Source of the DNA: Lucifuga dentata
Lineage: Eukaryota > Chordata > Actinopteri > Ophidiiformes > Bythitidae
Assembly (NCBI GenBank): GCA_014773175.1
Contig: VXCM01000318.1
Location: forward strand, 30,001-94,000
Direction of reading: 5' to 3'
DNA: 64,000 bases
Positions 63,184 to 64,000 of this stretch are shown piece after piece. Made by a program: the position numbers and the translations under genes. The notes under the pieces were generated by a model. It was given only the letters and a program-made list of their open reading frames with translations, made no database searches and was not told the DNA's origin. The number at the start of each line of letters is the position of its first letter. Within the stretch, counting starts at the first letter, position 1.

Positions 63184-64000
63184 GCACATTTAGCTTTTTT
63201 AGGAGACACCCTGTTCTTGGACAGAACATTAAAAAACACACAGCACTGTGAGTGTGATATGCAAAGATGGCGAAGGGTAAAGAAAGACTAGGAGAGAATG
63301 CCGATGAAGAGTGAAGGGTAGAATGTGCAAGTTTAACTCCAAAACAGCATGACCCTACTGCAGGCTCGGCTTCGCTCAGATATTTTATTTTGAATTTACC
63401 AAACAATGAAATTCATCTGAATGCTCTTTGACAAAGAGAAAATGAGAGTGGCAGCAATTTACAGCTTTTGAATTAGCTATTTATTGTACACATTCAATAA
63501 GCAACAATAGTATAATGATCACATCTTATACGAGTATATTTTAAGTACTCATAACTGCATCAGTATCTTGTCATAATGCCAAAAGGAGAACTGTCTTTAT
63601 ACTCCTCCTTACTATGTTAAAAATAAACTACTGCAAGTGCACCGAGGGCCATAATCACTGGTCACAAAAATCAGGCATAATCAATAATAATCACTTCTTG
63701 CTAGTTGCCCACTTTCCTCTATTTCTGTTGATGACTCAGTCAGCTTTTGATGAGTGAGCATTTTCTACAGTTATAACAACAGGCTAGATAGATCATACGT
63801 TACAGTCTGTTTGTATTTGTAAATGTATGTGTGTTTTCTGTGCTGAAACTGTTTTCTGTCTTGGCATGGCTTTGTCTGCCACTTCTGTACAGCTGTTCTG
63901 ACAACAAAACATGCAAAAATAGACAGTGAATTTCTAATTATCACTGAGGTGAATTATGTGAGAGGAATAATCTCACATAATCTTCTGTATGTTGTATCTA

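Larger units (their letters stand above)
61448..64000 (-). other. snd1: Large snd1 intron, part downstream of lrrc4
   Basis: This is snd1 intron beyond the first lrrc4 polyadenylation signal, and part of it may be a longer lrrc4 3' UTR. It contains an assembly duplication around the N at 62422, an N-interrupted poly(A) at 62768-62804 and a poly(T) at 63158-63183. No coding sequence was recognised, and the preceding snd1 exon does not appear before the window ends. Confidence 0.8.

Overview
The window is vertebrate genomic DNA, almost certainly from a teleost fish. It holds intron-rich coding exons of a highly conserved vertebrate protein, dense CA/GA microsatellites, hAT-type and LINE-type repeat remnants typical of fish, and a two-exon LRRC4-type gene nested antisense in a giant intron. 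No species can be named from the sequence. Twenty-one single Ns are scattered through it. At four of them the flanking sequence is exactly duplicated (63-66 bp), which marks unmerged contig ends rather than biology.

Minus strand: four consecutive coding exons of snd1 (Tudor staphylococcal nuclease, Tudor-SN/p100) are read right to left at 33979-34167, 15273-15414, 3066-3189 and 614-683. All four have GT-AG junctions and compatible phases. They encode the end of the last complete SN-like domain, the linker, and the Tudor domain with its full aromatic cage. Exons before these lie beyond base 64000 and exons after them lie before base 1. Everything from 34168 to the right edge is therefore one snd1 intron of at least 29.8 kb.

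Plus strand: inside that intron sits lrrc4 (netrin-G ligand 2 type), with its whole coding sequence in one exon at 57922-60911 and a probable non-coding 5' exon in about 56.0-57.5 kb. Two assembly duplications (58171-58303 and 58976-59102) break the reading frame. When each is counted once, the frame is continuous and gives about 952 residues: signal peptide, LRRNT, LRRs, LRRCT, one Ig domain, Gly/Thr-rich stalk, transmembrane helix, long cytoplasmic tail and a C-terminal ETQI PDZ ligand. LRRC4 also lies antisense inside an SND1 intron in mammals, so this nesting is ancient.

The most novel feature is the lrrc4 cytoplasmic tail. Residues ~634-906 are about 33 degenerate units of the type D/E-Y/F-S-x-x-K-P, partly organised as a 17-residue (51-bp) higher-order repeat. 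The mammalian tail, as I recall it, has a single YNTYKP segment here. The repeat makes the protein roughly 300 residues longer than mammalian LRRC4.

The remainder is snd1 intron: microsatellites, homopolymer tracts interrupted by N, a 223-bp hAT-type MITE with an 8-bp target-site duplication next to a LINE 3' end (47.3-47.9 kb), a degenerate hAT-like element (4.7-5.35 kb), an inverted-repeat element ending 35 bp from an snd1 splice donor (2474-3030), and a perfect 22-bp hairpin (26099-26150). Three of the four snd1 exons have simple repeats directly at their splice sites. I saw no tRNA, rRNA, CRISPR or prokaryotic-type features.
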